A DNA stretch of 64,000 bases from Neorhizobium vignae (lineage in GTDB: Bacteria; Pseudomonadota; Alphaproteobacteria; Rhizobiales; Rhizobiaceae), in assembly GCF_000732195.1 (NCBI RefSeq), contig NZ_JNNU01000012.1:124001-188000 (forward strand), written 5' to 3'. Made by a program: the position numbers and the translations under genes. Positions 53,126 through 61,698 of this stretch are shown one piece after another (position 1 is the first letter of the stretch; each line of letters begins with the position of its first letter). The notes below the pieces were generated by a model. The model did no database searches. It saw only the letters and a list, made by a program, of their open reading frames with translations, and was not told the origin of the DNA.

Positions 53126-54205
53126 ATGGAGCATCACATGACCTTCAAGAATTATGACGCAAGTTTCAGCGAGGCCGCGAGAGCGCTCTTCGACACGCTC
53201 TCTCCGGAGCAGCAGGAGCGTGCACGCCGGATGGGCGGCATGCAGGCAGCCTATATCGGTACCAAGCGGGATCTGGAACTGGACAGGGAGTTCGACCGGG
53301 TGACCGAGAACGCGGCCGCCGCGCTGTTCGGCAAGTCGGGCAAGGCGCGAGCGCTCTTCGTCCTGGGCGAATCGGGCTCCGGCAAGACGACTTCTGTCGA
53401 AAAGCACATCGCGAAAAGGCGCCAGTTCCTTCCGAGAACGACCGCGGATGGCGTGTCGGTGCGGCCGCTGGTCCCAATGCTCGCGCCGAAGCCCCTGACA
53501 CTCAAGGGTCTGGCGCTCGCGGGCCTTGGGGCGCTCAACTACGAAGTCCACAACACTAGGATCTCGGGCTTTGACCTTTTTAAAGAGTGGAAGAACCAGC
53601 TCCGCGAGCAGCAGGCTCTGTTCCTTGCGATCGACGAGCTTCAACATGTGCTTCGCGGCGACACCGTCAAAGAACTTCAGACGGTGGCCGACGTGCTGAA
53701 GGACTTGCTTCAGATTCCCGGCTGGCCCCTGCACATGTTCCTCAGCGGGGTTCCAGCGCTCGCCGGATTTCTTCATCAGGATGGTGAGTCGGAACGGCAG
53801 CTCAAGGAGCGGAGCCATATCATCGAATTCCGACGCATGAGCTTTCCCGAGGACATCCCTGTCACGACCAAGATCGTCGAGAAGATCATCCGCGTCGAAG
53901 CCTGTCTCGAACCCCGCGACGTGCTCCACGAAGAGTTCGTCCATCGGATCCTCCACTCCAGCCACTTCGCGTTCGGCTCGTCGATCGAGTTGACCCGGAT
54001 CGCCTGCGACAACGCCATGAGGCTGGAGCAGGATTACGTGGGTCCGGCAAACTTCATCGCAGCATACGCCCTCAAGAGCGGCTGCCGGCCATCGCAGAAC
54101 ATCTTCGCGGTCAAAGAGGGATGGCTCGACATATTGCCGATCAACTCTCTCCAGGAACTACTCGACAGCGTCCGTAGGCCTGCTCGTAGCACGAAGGGAC
54201 GTTGA
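53126..54205 (+). CDS. tnsC: TnsC-like AAA+ ATPase
   Basis: A 359-aa AAA+ regulator. Walker A is GESGSGKT (81-88), Walker B is LFLAIDE (165-171), and LSGVPALAGFL forms the sensor region. TnsC forms filaments on target DNA, links the target selector to the TnsAB transposase and carries target immunity. The length is between TniB (~300) and Tn7 TnsC (555). It starts 2 bp after the tnsB stop (a second ATG at 53138 is possible) and tniQ follows 1 bp after its stop. Confidence 0.9.
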   Translation: MEHHMTFKNYDASFSEAARALFDTLSPEQQERARRMGGMQAAYIGTKRDLELDREFDRVTENAAAALFGKSGKARALFVLGESGSGKTTSVEKHIAKRRQFLPRTTADGVSVRPLVPMLAPKPLTLKGLALAGLGALNYEVHNTRISGFDLFKEWKNQLREQQALFLAIDELQHVLRGDTVKELQTVADVLKDLLQIPGWPLHMFLSGVPALAGFLHQDGESERQLKERSHIIEFRRMSFPEDIPVTTKIVEKIIRVEACLEPRDVLHEEFVHRILHSSHFAFGSSIELTRIACDNAMRLEQDYVGPANFIAAYALKSGCRPSQNIFAVKEGWLDILPINSLQELLDSVRRPARSTKGR

Positions 54206-54206
54206 G

Positions 54207-56063
54207 ATGGCCTACCCCTGTATCAAACCGGTGGAACCGCTCACGCAGTTCATCTCGCGCGTCGCCGCCTCTCGTGGCGTCTCCCTGTTCCACTACCGCC
54301 GGCACATGGACATCCGGGCGCGTTACAGCCGTCGCGAAAAGCTGTATGAGCGTTTTTCTGGCATGAGCGGAATCTCGGAGGACGTCCTGCGCCGCCACGA
54401 CTTGGTCAAGGTCGGCGGAAACGTCCAGATCTTCGACATGACCTTCGACCTGAGAGACGTATGGGCGAAATCCGCAAGGGTCTGCGCGTCGTGCCTACGT
54501 GACGACCGGCTCAACGAGAGCGGTCGTCACGAGGCCAGGCCCCATCAGCGGTTCTCATGGATGCTGCGTGTTCTTGGACGTTGCCACAAGCACGGATCAG
54601 GGCTCGTTCAGATCGGCAGCGACTACGACCGGTTCTCATATGGAGACTTTTCACGCGCGGTCGTTAGCGGGTCTGGAACTCTCGACGCCCTTCTTCGGGA
54701 CGAAGGCGACAACTCGTGCATCCAGGCTTCGGACGTCTACTTCCATCAACGGATCGAGGACGCGGCAACGCTCTCACAGGACGCGGCACGCGTACCGGGA
54801 GGAGCCGGGCCGTCGGGAGACATGTTGGAAGACCTTCCCCTCCCCGCCGCGCTCCTTCTGACCGAAATCGTCGGCGGCATGAAGCTGCTTGGCGACCGCT
54901 ACCGGCGACGGAGACTTGGCGAAGAGGTGCGCCAGGCTGCCGTCGTCGCGGGGTTCGAGGTCACCTCGCGCGGCTACGACGGTCTTCGTGATTTTCTAAA
55001 GGAACAGGATGCCGTGCACTGGACGAATGCACGGCGAGGACACTTCAAAAACCTGTACGGACCGCTGCAGGAGTTCCTGCGCACGAGGCTGGAAGACGAC
55101 GACTATCGGGATGTCGTGTCGTTCATCGCCGAGCACGCGATGTCGGCTCATCCCCTGGGACCCGAGGACGGCTTCCTGGGCTCGGCCCTGCCCCGAAGGT
55201 ACCACAGCATCAGGACGGCAGAGGTGAGGCATCATATTCATCGAACGACCTTGCGGGGCATTCTTTCAACGGCGGGTGTGCTGCCTCCTGGTTCGGACGC
55301 CAAAGCCGACGGTCGCGTTTTGATCGACGCGAACAGATTGGAAGAACTTGTGACGCAGTGGCGAGACCGCCTGCCCACGGAAAAGGCGAAGTCCGCCTTA
55401 CGCATCAGCGGTCCGGCGCTGCGATCGATCACCCGCAAAGGCCTATTGCTGAAGACGAGCACGGATAGTGAGACCGACAGCAAGATTTCCGCCGCATCGT
55501 ACGCGCAATTGATGGAACTGCTCGATGAACTCCCCCGCGGTTCGCCTGCGCCCAGGATGAAACGCCTAAGCTACGTCGCGAGAATGGTCGGCCGCAGCTA
55601 CGCCGAGATTGTTTCGCTGGTTGTCGACGGCGTCGTGGCGAATGCTGTCATTGACGCAAGCCAGAGCGAAGCGTTTCGGCTCGACCAGATCTTTTTGGAT
55701 GCCTATGAGGTCAAGCGCGCTTTCGGAACCGCCGATCCACCTGGCGTCACGTTCGAACGCGCGGAGCGTATGCTCGGCACCACGACCCAGACGGTCAGGC
55801 GTATTGTAGAGGTCGGCCTGATCGAGACGTTCGAAACCGAAAATCCCGTGAACAGGCGGAAGCAGCGGTATTTCTCCCCGGAGGCTATCGACCAGTTCAA
55901 AAAGGACTACGTGACGCTGAGGAACTTCGCCCTCGGGCGAGGAAACATCGCTCGCGTGAAGGCTGCATTGACTGCCTTGGGTATCACGCCTGTTCTCAAG
56001 GAAAAGGGAGTGGCGACGATCTACAAAGCGTCGGAAATACCGAGCGATTTGGCAGTGAAGTAG
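54207..56063 (+). CDS. tniQ: TniQ/TnsD-like target-selection protein
   Basis: A 618-aa protein. The TniQ domain begins near residue 5 (EPLTQFISRVAASRGVS), with a zinc-finger set CASC (93-96) and CHKH (126-129). The long C-terminal region (about 300-618) contains several helix-turn-helix-like stretches, e.g. PGVTFERAERMLGTTTQTVRRIVEVGL (in pieces). A TnsD-like length suggests sequence-specific DNA binding. TnsD of Tn7 binds the 3' end of glmS; by analogy this protein would bind the 3' end of nrdJ, where the element sits. It is the last gene of the tns operon, followed by a terminator. Confidence 0.87.
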   Translation: MAYPCIKPVEPLTQFISRVAASRGVSLFHYRRHMDIRARYSRREKLYERFSGMSGISEDVLRRHDLVKVGGNVQIFDMTFDLRDVWAKSARVCASCLRDDRLNESGRHEARPHQRFSWMLRVLGRCHKHGSGLVQIGSDYDRFSYGDFSRAVVSGSGTLDALLRDEGDNSCIQASDVYFHQRIEDAATLSQDAARVPGGAGPSGDMLEDLPLPAALLLTEIVGGMKLLGDRYRRRRLGEEVRQAAVVAGFEVTSRGYDGLRDFLKEQDAVHWTNARRGHFKNLYGPLQEFLRTRLEDDDYRDVVSFIAEHAMSAHPLGPEDGFLGSALPRRYHSIRTAEVRHHIHRTTLRGILSTAGVLPPGSDAKADGRVLIDANRLEELVTQWRDRLPTEKAKSALRISGPALRSITRKGLLLKTSTDSETDSKISAASYAQLMELLDELPRGSPAPRMKRLSYVARMVGRSYAEIVSLVVDGVVANAVIDASQSEAFRLDQIFLDAYEVKRAFGTADPPGVTFERAERMLGTTTQTVRRIVEVGLIETFETENPVNRRKQRYFSPEAIDQFKKDYVTLRNFALGRGNIARVKAALTALGITPVLKEKGVATIYKASEIPSDLAVK

Positions 56064-56084
56064 CTAACTTCACGAACGTGCCTC

Positions 56085-56110
56085 AGACCCGCCTAGGCGG
56101 GTCTTTCTTT
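56085..56110 (+). terminator. Rho-independent terminator of the tns operon
   Basis: The palindrome AGACCCGCCTAGGCGGGTCT is followed by TTCTTT, 22 bp after the tniQ stop. Confidence 0.85.
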
Positions 56111-56120
56111 AATGTATGAA

Positions 56121-56244
56121 ATCGTGACTCAACAGAATGCGACTTCGTGACATTTGGCGCGAATAGTTAGCATCGACTCTTTGTTTTTATTGAGAAAATA
56201 GCGGAAAATTCGTTAGATCGTGCTATTTCAGTGGAGTCTATCCA
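56121..56244. repeat. Right transposon end with TnsB-site-like repeats
   Basis: Reading inward from 56244: TGGATAGACT, then ACTGAAATAGCACGAT (56217-56232), TGTCACGAAG (56142-56151) and GAGTCACGAT (56121-56130), all the same way round. These match the left-end repeats in core (CACGA). Confidence 0.8.
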
Positions 56245-56249
56245 GTGTG
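56245..56249. repeat. 5-bp target-site duplication, right copy
   Basis: GTGTG directly follows the right terminus CTATCCA and matches 30652-30656. Confidence 0.9.
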
Positions 56250-56776
56250 GGCAGCCATTGATTTTGACGCACAGCCAATAAAGTGACGCAGTAAAACCTC
56301 CGCCTGAAGCGAGAAATTCAGGCGGAGGACGGAAATCAAAGAGAAAACAAGACCACCTTCAAATCTAACGACTAAACTGCCCAAGCATCAACCAAGCAAT
56401 AGGCAAGTACGCCTGGAATTGATAGTTAACGCCCGATGCGGCGCTCTACACGAAGAATCCACAAACGCATTAAGAAGTTTGATTCTTACTAGAACAAAAC
56501 ATGAAACAATCGCATTGGTATGCGTGAAATACTTCATACTATCGGCCCATTGAGCACAGCCCTAAGGGTAGAGATAAAGGATATGGTGATCAGTTGGTCT
56601 CGCCACTGGCGGCAGTCTCGTTCGGACTTGTCGGCGGCCACGCGATGTGAGCTACTGCTCGTCCATGAGGGGTCGGGGGTGCCTTCTTCGCACATCCCCG
56701 ATCCCCACTTGATGAAGATCAACGCAGGCGTATCGTGAAGCGATAGGTTGTTCCCGGGCGCAACAGGGCGAGCAAG
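56250..56776. other. Right flank of the transposon, no clear gene
   Basis: About 530 bp. It contains two TGACGCA repeats (56265-56271, 56284-56290), a perfect 12-bp hairpin CCTCCGCCTGAA / TTCAGGCGGAGG (56297-56328), and GAACAAAACATGAAACAATCG (from 56492), close to a string near the transposon's left end. A 72-codon ORF at 56520-56738 has no recognised product. It probably includes the original nrdJ terminator. Confidence 0.5.
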
Positions 56777-57127
56777 ATGAACCTGCGGAGGCTGTCACCG
56801 CTGATTTTGAGGATATGCGTCGCGATGATCGCGGCCGCCATTCTCTTCGGCGCGCCCGCCTCCCATGCCGCCCATCAGCCATGCTCCACCGAGACCGTTG
56901 CTTCGATCGGCCATTCGCACGGTGACGATCACCATTCGAGAGGCAAGGTGGCGCTCGGCGATCAGGCATGCTGCAGCAGCACCTGCCCTGTCTGCCTGCT
57001 GGTTTTCCCTTTTCCGACCACATCGGCGGGCATCTCGATGCTGGTGGTTCGTGTCTCCGATCTTCAGGATCACCTGACCGGGAGAGCCCCCTCGCCCGGC
57101 CTCAAGCCTCCGCAGTCCGCCGCCTGA
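56777..57127 (+). CDS. Secreted Cys/His-rich protein of the copper operon
   Basis: A 116-aa protein with a signal peptide (residues 1-31, cleaved near SHAAH). The mature part has IGHSHGDDHHSRG and CCSSTCPVCLL, possible metal ligands, and resembles small periplasmic proteins (DUF2946-like) found with copper-resistance genes. It lies 74 bp before the multicopper oxidase. A role in copper binding or delivery is inferred from context and composition. Confidence 0.6.
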   Translation: MNLRRLSPLILRICVAMIAAAILFGAPASHAAHQPCSTETVASIGHSHGDDHHSRGKVALGDQACCSSTCPVCLLVFPFPTTSAGISMLVVRVSDLQDHLTGRAPSPGLKPPQSAA

Positions 57128-57200
57128 TGAATCCGTCCGCGTTCCAGCGGAAATCCATCATCAGCATGTCGGCATGCCGACAAGGATCGAGAGGCATATC

Positions 57201-58670
57201 ATGTATCGCCGTCAATTTCTGAAGACGCTGGCCGCGGGTGCGGCAGCGGTCTCGCCCGTCATCAATTCCACCCGCGTGTTTGCAAACCCCGCCCCCGTGG
57301 ATCTCATCATTGGAAAGAGGATCCTGGACGTGAACGGCAAGGCCGCCAGCGTGTTCGGTTTGGCCGACCGCAGCGGCAGGCCCGGCCTCGTTCTCGATGC
57401 GGGTTCGGACCTCAGCGTCCGCCTTTTCAACCAGTCCCAGGAGGACACGCTCATCCACTGGCACGGCCTGACGCCGCCGTGGGACATGGACGGCGTGCCG
57501 GAAAACCCGGCAGCACCGCTCGCAGCCGGACAGAGCCGGGAGTACGCCTTCCCTGTCGGTCCCGGCGGCACCCACTGGATGCACGCGCACACCCTGCAGG
57601 AACAGGGCCTGCTTGCGGCACCTCTGATCGTCCGGACGGCAGAAGACCGCGCCCGCGACGAGCAGGAAGTCGTCGTCCTGCTGCATGACTTCTCGTTCAA
57701 GTCACCCGAAGAACTGCTGGAAACCTTGAAGGGCGGCAGCTCCTCCGGCCATGGCGGGATGCAGTCGAGCCACAAGGGCATGATGCAGACAATGACGAAC
57801 ATGCAGGGTCACCAGATGCCGATGACAGGCATGTCGACGATGAGCATGCCGATGAAAGGGATGTCGTCATCGGATCTGAACGACATCGAATACGATGCAT
57901 ATCTCGCCAACGACCGCACCCTGGACGATCCCGAGGTCGTCAGGATCGAGAAAGGCGCCCGCGTCCGCCTGCGCATGATCAACGGAGCGACCGCCACCGC
58001 GTTCACGATCGACACGGGCGGCATCGTCGGCAGCCTGATCGCCGTGGACGGCCGCGATGTCGAACCCGTGGCTGGAAGCCGCTTTCCCATCTCGATGGGG
58101 CAGCGCATCGACATCCGGCTGGAGCTTCCTCCTGGTTCGGGTTCGTATCCGGTTCTTGCACTGCGCGAAGGCGCGGCGGAGCAGACCGGAATTGTCCTCG
58201 CGACGAAGGACGCAGCTATCGCAAAGATCGGCAGCGCCGCCTCGAAGACGGGTCCCGTTCTCGACCTCGCTCTCGAGCAGAAGCTTCGTGCAAGGACCGC
58301 TCTCTCCGCGCGGGCGCCCGACAATCAGTTCGCGGTGACGCTGACCGGTGACATGGCTGCATATGCCTGGGACCTCGCTCCGTCCGCGCCCCTGGAAGTC
58401 TCGAAGGACAAGCGGGTTCGCCTGACGATGCGGAACATGTCGATGATGGGGCACCCGATGCATCTCCATGGGCATCACTTCCAGGTCGTGCGCGTCAACG
58501 GCCAGGATATCCCCGGGGCCGTACGCGATACTGTCCTTCTCACTCCGATGGCCGAGGTGACCGTGGAATTCGACACGGCCAATCCCGGCCGCTGGCCGCT
58601 CCACTGCCACCACCTGTACCACATGGCCACAGGAATGATGACGTACGTCGCCTACGACGGCGCGATCTGA
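57201..58670 (+). CDS. Tat-exported multicopper oxidase (CopA/CueO-like)
   Basis: A 489-aa periplasmic laccase-like enzyme. A twin-arginine signal (YRRQFLKTLAAG) is followed by cupredoxin domains with all copper motifs: HWHG, HWMHAHT, HPMHLHGHHFQVV and HCHHLYHMATGM. A Met/His-rich stretch (about residues 190-225: GGMQ, GMMQ, MPMTGMSTMSMPMKGM) is typical of periplasmic Cu(I) oxidases that convert toxic Cu(I) to Cu(II). The start at 57201 places the Tat motif at the N-terminus; 57174 is an alternative. Confidence 0.9.
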   Translation: MYRRQFLKTLAAGAAAVSPVINSTRVFANPAPVDLIIGKRILDVNGKAASVFGLADRSGRPGLVLDAGSDLSVRLFNQSQEDTLIHWHGLTPPWDMDGVPENPAAPLAAGQSREYAFPVGPGGTHWMHAHTLQEQGLLAAPLIVRTAEDRARDEQEVVVLLHDFSFKSPEELLETLKGGSSSGHGGMQSSHKGMMQTMTNMQGHQMPMTGMSTMSMPMKGMSSSDLNDIEYDAYLANDRTLDDPEVVRIEKGARVRLRMINGATATAFTIDTGGIVGSLIAVDGRDVEPVAGSRFPISMGQRIDIRLELPPGSGSYPVLALREGAAEQTGIVLATKDAAIAKIGSAASKTGPVLDLALEQKLRARTALSARAPDNQFAVTLTGDMAAYAWDLAPSAPLEVSKDKRVRLTMRNMSMMGHPMHLHGHHFQVVRVNGQDIPGAVRDTVLLTPMAEVTVEFDTANPGRWPLHCHHLYHMATGMMTYVAYDGAI

Positions 58671-58687
58671 TCAAGAAGGAGACCGAC

Positions 58688-60907
58688 ATGGCCCACGACC
58701 ATCATGGACATCCTCACCACCACGATCACGGGGATAGGCACGAGGCGGACAACGCGCCTCCCCTGAGGACGGTGACAAATTCCTCGGCAGGAGAAGGAAC
58801 CGTCTACACCTGCCCGATGCACCCGCAGGTCAGGCAGATCGGGCCTGGCAACTGCCCCATCTGCGGAATGACCCTCGAACCGGAAGCGCCGACGATCGCT
58901 TCCGGGCCTAGCCCCGAGCTGATCGACATGCAGCGGAGATTCTGGATCGGCCTCGTGCTGGCGCTTCCGGTGCTGGCGCTGGAGATGGGCGGCCATCTGA
59001 CGAACCTGCACATGCTGCTGGGACCACAGACATCGAACTGGATTCAGATGGTTCTGGCAACTCCCGTCGTCCTCTGGGCGGGGTGGCCCTTCTTCGAGCG
59101 CGGCTGGCAGTCCGTGCTGACGCGCCACCTGAACATGTTCACTCTGATTGCCATGGGAACCGGGGTCGCGTGGATCTACAGCGTCATCGGAACGATCCTG
59201 CCGGGCGAGTTTCCGGAAACCTTGCGCTCGCCCGAGGGCACGGTCGCGGTCTATTTCGAGGCGGCCGCCGTCATCACCGTCCTGGTGCTGCTGGGGCAGG
59301 TTCTCGAACTTCGGGCGCGTGAACAGACAGGGGGTGCGATCCGGGCGCTCCTGGATCTGGCGCCCAAGACCGCGCGGCGGGTCAAGGCCGACGGCACCGA
59401 CGAGGACATCGGGCTGGAAGCGGTCGCCGTGGGCGACAGGCTGCGAGTACGACCAGGGGAGAAGGTCCCGGTCGACGGCACTCTCCTCGAAGGTCGAAGC
59501 TCCGTCGACGAGTCGATGATCACGGGCGAGTCCATGCCCGTGACCAAGGAAGTCGGTGCCAGGCTCATCGGAGGCACGATGAACCAGACTGGCGGCTTCA
59601 TCATGGAGGCTGGCAAGGTCGGACGCGATACGATGCTGTCGCAGATCGTCCGGATGGTCGCGGAGGCGCAGAGATCCCGTGCTCCCATCCAGCGCCTGGC
59701 GGACGAGGTGTCCGGCTGGTTCGTTCCGGTGGTGATCGTGATCGCCATCGCGTCCTTCGTCACCTGGATGCTGGTCGGCCCCGAACCGCGTTTCGCCCAC
59801 GGCCTCATAGCGGCGGTTGCCGTGCTGATCATCGCCTGCCCCTGCGCCCTCGGGCTTGCCACCCCCATGTCCATAATGGTCGGTGTCGGTCGTGGCGCTA
59901 GGCTCGGCGTGCTGATCAAGAATGCCGAGGCCCTCGAACGCTTCGAGAAGATCGACACGCTGGTCGTCGACAAGACCGGCACCCTGACAGAAGGCCGACC
60001 CAAGGTCACGGCGATCGCACCCCGCGAGGGCATGTCCGAAGAGGAACTGCTCCGACTGGCGGCGACGCTGGAAAGGTCTAGCGAGCATCCCCTGGCACTG
60101 GCGATCGTCAACGCCGCGAATGAACGTGGCATTCCCCTCGGCGACGCGCAGGACTTCGACAGTCCGGTGGGCAAGGGCGTGACGGGCACTGTCGAAGGCA
60201 GGAAGCTCATCCTTGGCAGCCACCGGATCATGGGCGAGGCCAATGTCGATGTGTCCGCAATGGCATCGAGGGCCGAGGAGCTGCGCGGTGAAGGCGCGAC
60301 AGTGATCTTCATGTCGGCCGACGGAACCCTCGCTGGTCTGTTCGCCATCGCCGATCCGATCAAGGCCACCACGCCGGAAGCTGTGAGGACGCTCGTGGGC
60401 GAAGGGGTTCGGGTCGTGATGCTGACTGGCGACAACAGGACGACAGCCCAGGCGGTGGCGCGCAAGCTCGGCATCGGCGAAGTCGAGGCAGAGGTCCTGC
60501 CCGAAGACAAGAGCAAGATCGTCGCCCGCCTCCGGAACGAAGGACGCATCGTCGCCATGGCCGGGGATGGCGTGAATGATGCTCCCGCACTGGCGGCGGC
60601 GGATGTCGGCATTGCGATGGGGACAGGCACCGACGTTGCGATCGAAAGCGCCGGGGTGACGCTCCTCAAGGGCGATCTGCAGGGCATCGCACGCGCTCGG
60701 CAGTTGAGCCGGATGACGATGCGCAACATCCGTCAGAACCTATTCTTCGCGTTCATCTACAACGCCGCAGGCATTCCCATCGCCGCAGGCGTTCTCTATC
60801 CGACCTTCGGGCTTCTCCTGTCGCCCATCATCGCCGCCGCGGCAATGGCCCTCTCATCCGTAAGCGTGATCGCCAACTCCCTCAGGCTCAGGAGCACAAA
60901 CCTATGA
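58688..60907 (+). CDS. copA: Copper-translocating P1B-type ATPase
   Basis: A 739-aa inner-membrane Cu(I) exporter. A His-rich leader (HDHHGHPHHHDHG) precedes a heavy-metal-binding domain (YTCPMHPQVRQIGPGNCPICGM). There are about eight membrane helices, the transport motif CPCALGLATP, the phosphorylation site DKTGTLTEG, the SSEHPLALAI motif of the nucleotide domain, and GDGVNDAPAL. It has no CxxC heavy-metal-associated domain; the HMBD type is typical of the silver/copper subgroup. It lies 17 bp after the oxidase and overlaps the next gene (ATGA). Confidence 0.93.
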   Translation: MAHDHHGHPHHHDHGDRHEADNAPPLRTVTNSSAGEGTVYTCPMHPQVRQIGPGNCPICGMTLEPEAPTIASGPSPELIDMQRRFWIGLVLALPVLALEMGGHLTNLHMLLGPQTSNWIQMVLATPVVLWAGWPFFERGWQSVLTRHLNMFTLIAMGTGVAWIYSVIGTILPGEFPETLRSPEGTVAVYFEAAAVITVLVLLGQVLELRAREQTGGAIRALLDLAPKTARRVKADGTDEDIGLEAVAVGDRLRVRPGEKVPVDGTLLEGRSSVDESMITGESMPVTKEVGARLIGGTMNQTGGFIMEAGKVGRDTMLSQIVRMVAEAQRSRAPIQRLADEVSGWFVPVVIVIAIASFVTWMLVGPEPRFAHGLIAAVAVLIIACPCALGLATPMSIMVGVGRGARLGVLIKNAEALERFEKIDTLVVDKTGTLTEGRPKVTAIAPREGMSEEELLRLAATLERSSEHPLALAIVNAANERGIPLGDAQDFDSPVGKGVTGTVEGRKLILGSHRIMGEANVDVSAMASRAEELRGEGATVIFMSADGTLAGLFAIADPIKATTPEAVRTLVGEGVRVVMLTGDNRTTAQAVARKLGIGEVEAEVLPEDKSKIVARLRNEGRIVAMAGDGVNDAPALAAADVGIAMGTGTDVAIESAGVTLLKGDLQGIARARQLSRMTMRNIRQNLFFAFIYNAAGIPIAAGVLYPTFGLLLSPIIAAAAMALSSVSVIANSLRLRSTNL

Positions 60908-61101
60908 ACTCGTCCCGCACATGGCTGCTGATGGCGGCCTCGCTCATCGTCATCGTCGCCTTTTTCTTCCTCCGCGAGCACTGGGCGCATGCGCTGGGGC
61001 TAGCGCCATATCTCCTGCTGCTCGCCTGCCCGCTGATGCACCTGTTCCACGGTCATGGTGGTCATGGCCATGGCAGCGGGCAAGATCAGAAGGACCGGTA
61101 G
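60904..61101 (+). CDS. DUF2933 small membrane protein
   Basis: A 65-aa protein with two hydrophobic segments (about 7-22 and 29-47) and a His/Gly-rich tail (HLFHGHGGHGHGSGQ). DUF2933 proteins accompany heavy-metal ATPases and may bind or pass metal at the membrane. Its start overlaps the copA stop, so they are co-translated. Confidence 0.8.
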   Translation: MNSSRTWLLMAASLIVIVAFFFLREHWAHALGLAPYLLLLACPLMHLFHGHGGHGHGSGQDQKDR

Positions 61102-61106
61102 ACCCG

Positions 61107-61601
61107 GTGACCTATGATCGCTCGACATCGCGCACGGCTGTCGTGGAGGCGCGGCCGGAGGAGGTGTTCCAGGTCCTCGATGATCCGAAGACCCTCGGCG
61201 CTCACATGGAGAGGCCATCGGTCATGATGCTGGGCGCGACCATGAAGTACGATCTTGACGAGGCCGGAGGTCGTGCTGTCGGGTCCGTCATCAGGATGAC
61301 CGGATCAGTCCTCGGGATTGGTCTATACCTTGAAGAGGTGGTGGCCGAACGGCTGCCGCCTCTTCGGAAAGCGTGGCAGACACGCGGTCCTGTGCGCCTC
61401 CTTGTCATCGGTGCCTACAGGATGGGGTTCATGATCGAACCATCGCTTTCAGGATGCTCGGTCAAGGTGCAACTCGAATACGATCTGCCGGACGGCCTGC
61501 CAGGCAGGCTTCTTGGACGCTTGTTCGGTAAAAGCTACGCCAGCTGGTGCGTCAGCAGGATGGTCGCGGAAGTGGACGCGCTTCGCAGAAGCCTTCGATG
61601 A
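61107..61601 (+). CDS. SRPBCC family protein
   Basis: A 164-aa START/SRPBCC-fold protein: VEARPEEVFQVLDDPKTLGAHME at the N-terminus and a C-terminal helix FGKSYASWCVSRMVAEVDAL. The fold binds hydrophobic ligands. The start is GTG 61107, 5 bp after the DUF2933 stop. Last gene of the copper operon; its role in metal tolerance is unclear. Confidence 0.7.
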   Translation: MTYDRSTSRTAVVEARPEEVFQVLDDPKTLGAHMERPSVMMLGATMKYDLDEAGGRAVGSVIRMTGSVLGIGLYLEEVVAERLPPLRKAWQTRGPVRLLVIGAYRMGFMIEPSLSGCSVKVQLEYDLPDGLPGRLLGRLFGKSYASWCVSRMVAEVDALRRSLR

Positions 61602-61698
61602 CAGCCTAGTTCTTTTCCATGAAGGCGATAGCCTCCGCGATTGCAACAGACAAAGCTCTGGATAGGCCTGCAGTCAGGCTCGGGGCCAAGGGACCGCG

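Larger units (their letters stand above)
30657..56244. mobile_element. Tn7-like transposon (~25.6 kb) inserted downstream of nrdJ
   Basis: The termini are TGGATAGGGT...(left) and, read inward from the right, TGGATAGACT. After two unmatched bases both continue with the identical 15-mer ACTGAAATAGCACGA, so the inverted repeat spans about 27 bp. A 5-bp duplication GTGTG flanks it. Further TCACGAA-type repeats lie inside both ends, as expected for multiple TnsB sites. The right third encodes TnsA, TnsB, TnsC and TniQ; the rest is defence-like cargo. Unlike Tn7, where tnsA lies beside the target-proximal end, here the cargo end is next to nrdJ and tniQ lies beside the far end. tnsB appears frameshifted, so present mobility is doubtful. 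Confidence 0.93.

Noticed and set aside
30657..56244. CRISPR array or CRISPR-associated Tn7 element
   Set aside because: No regularly spaced repeats and no cas genes were seen; target choice appears to rely on TniQ alone.
58652..60223. 523-codon frame antisense to copA
   Set aside because: Shadow of the well-supported P-type ATPase gene.
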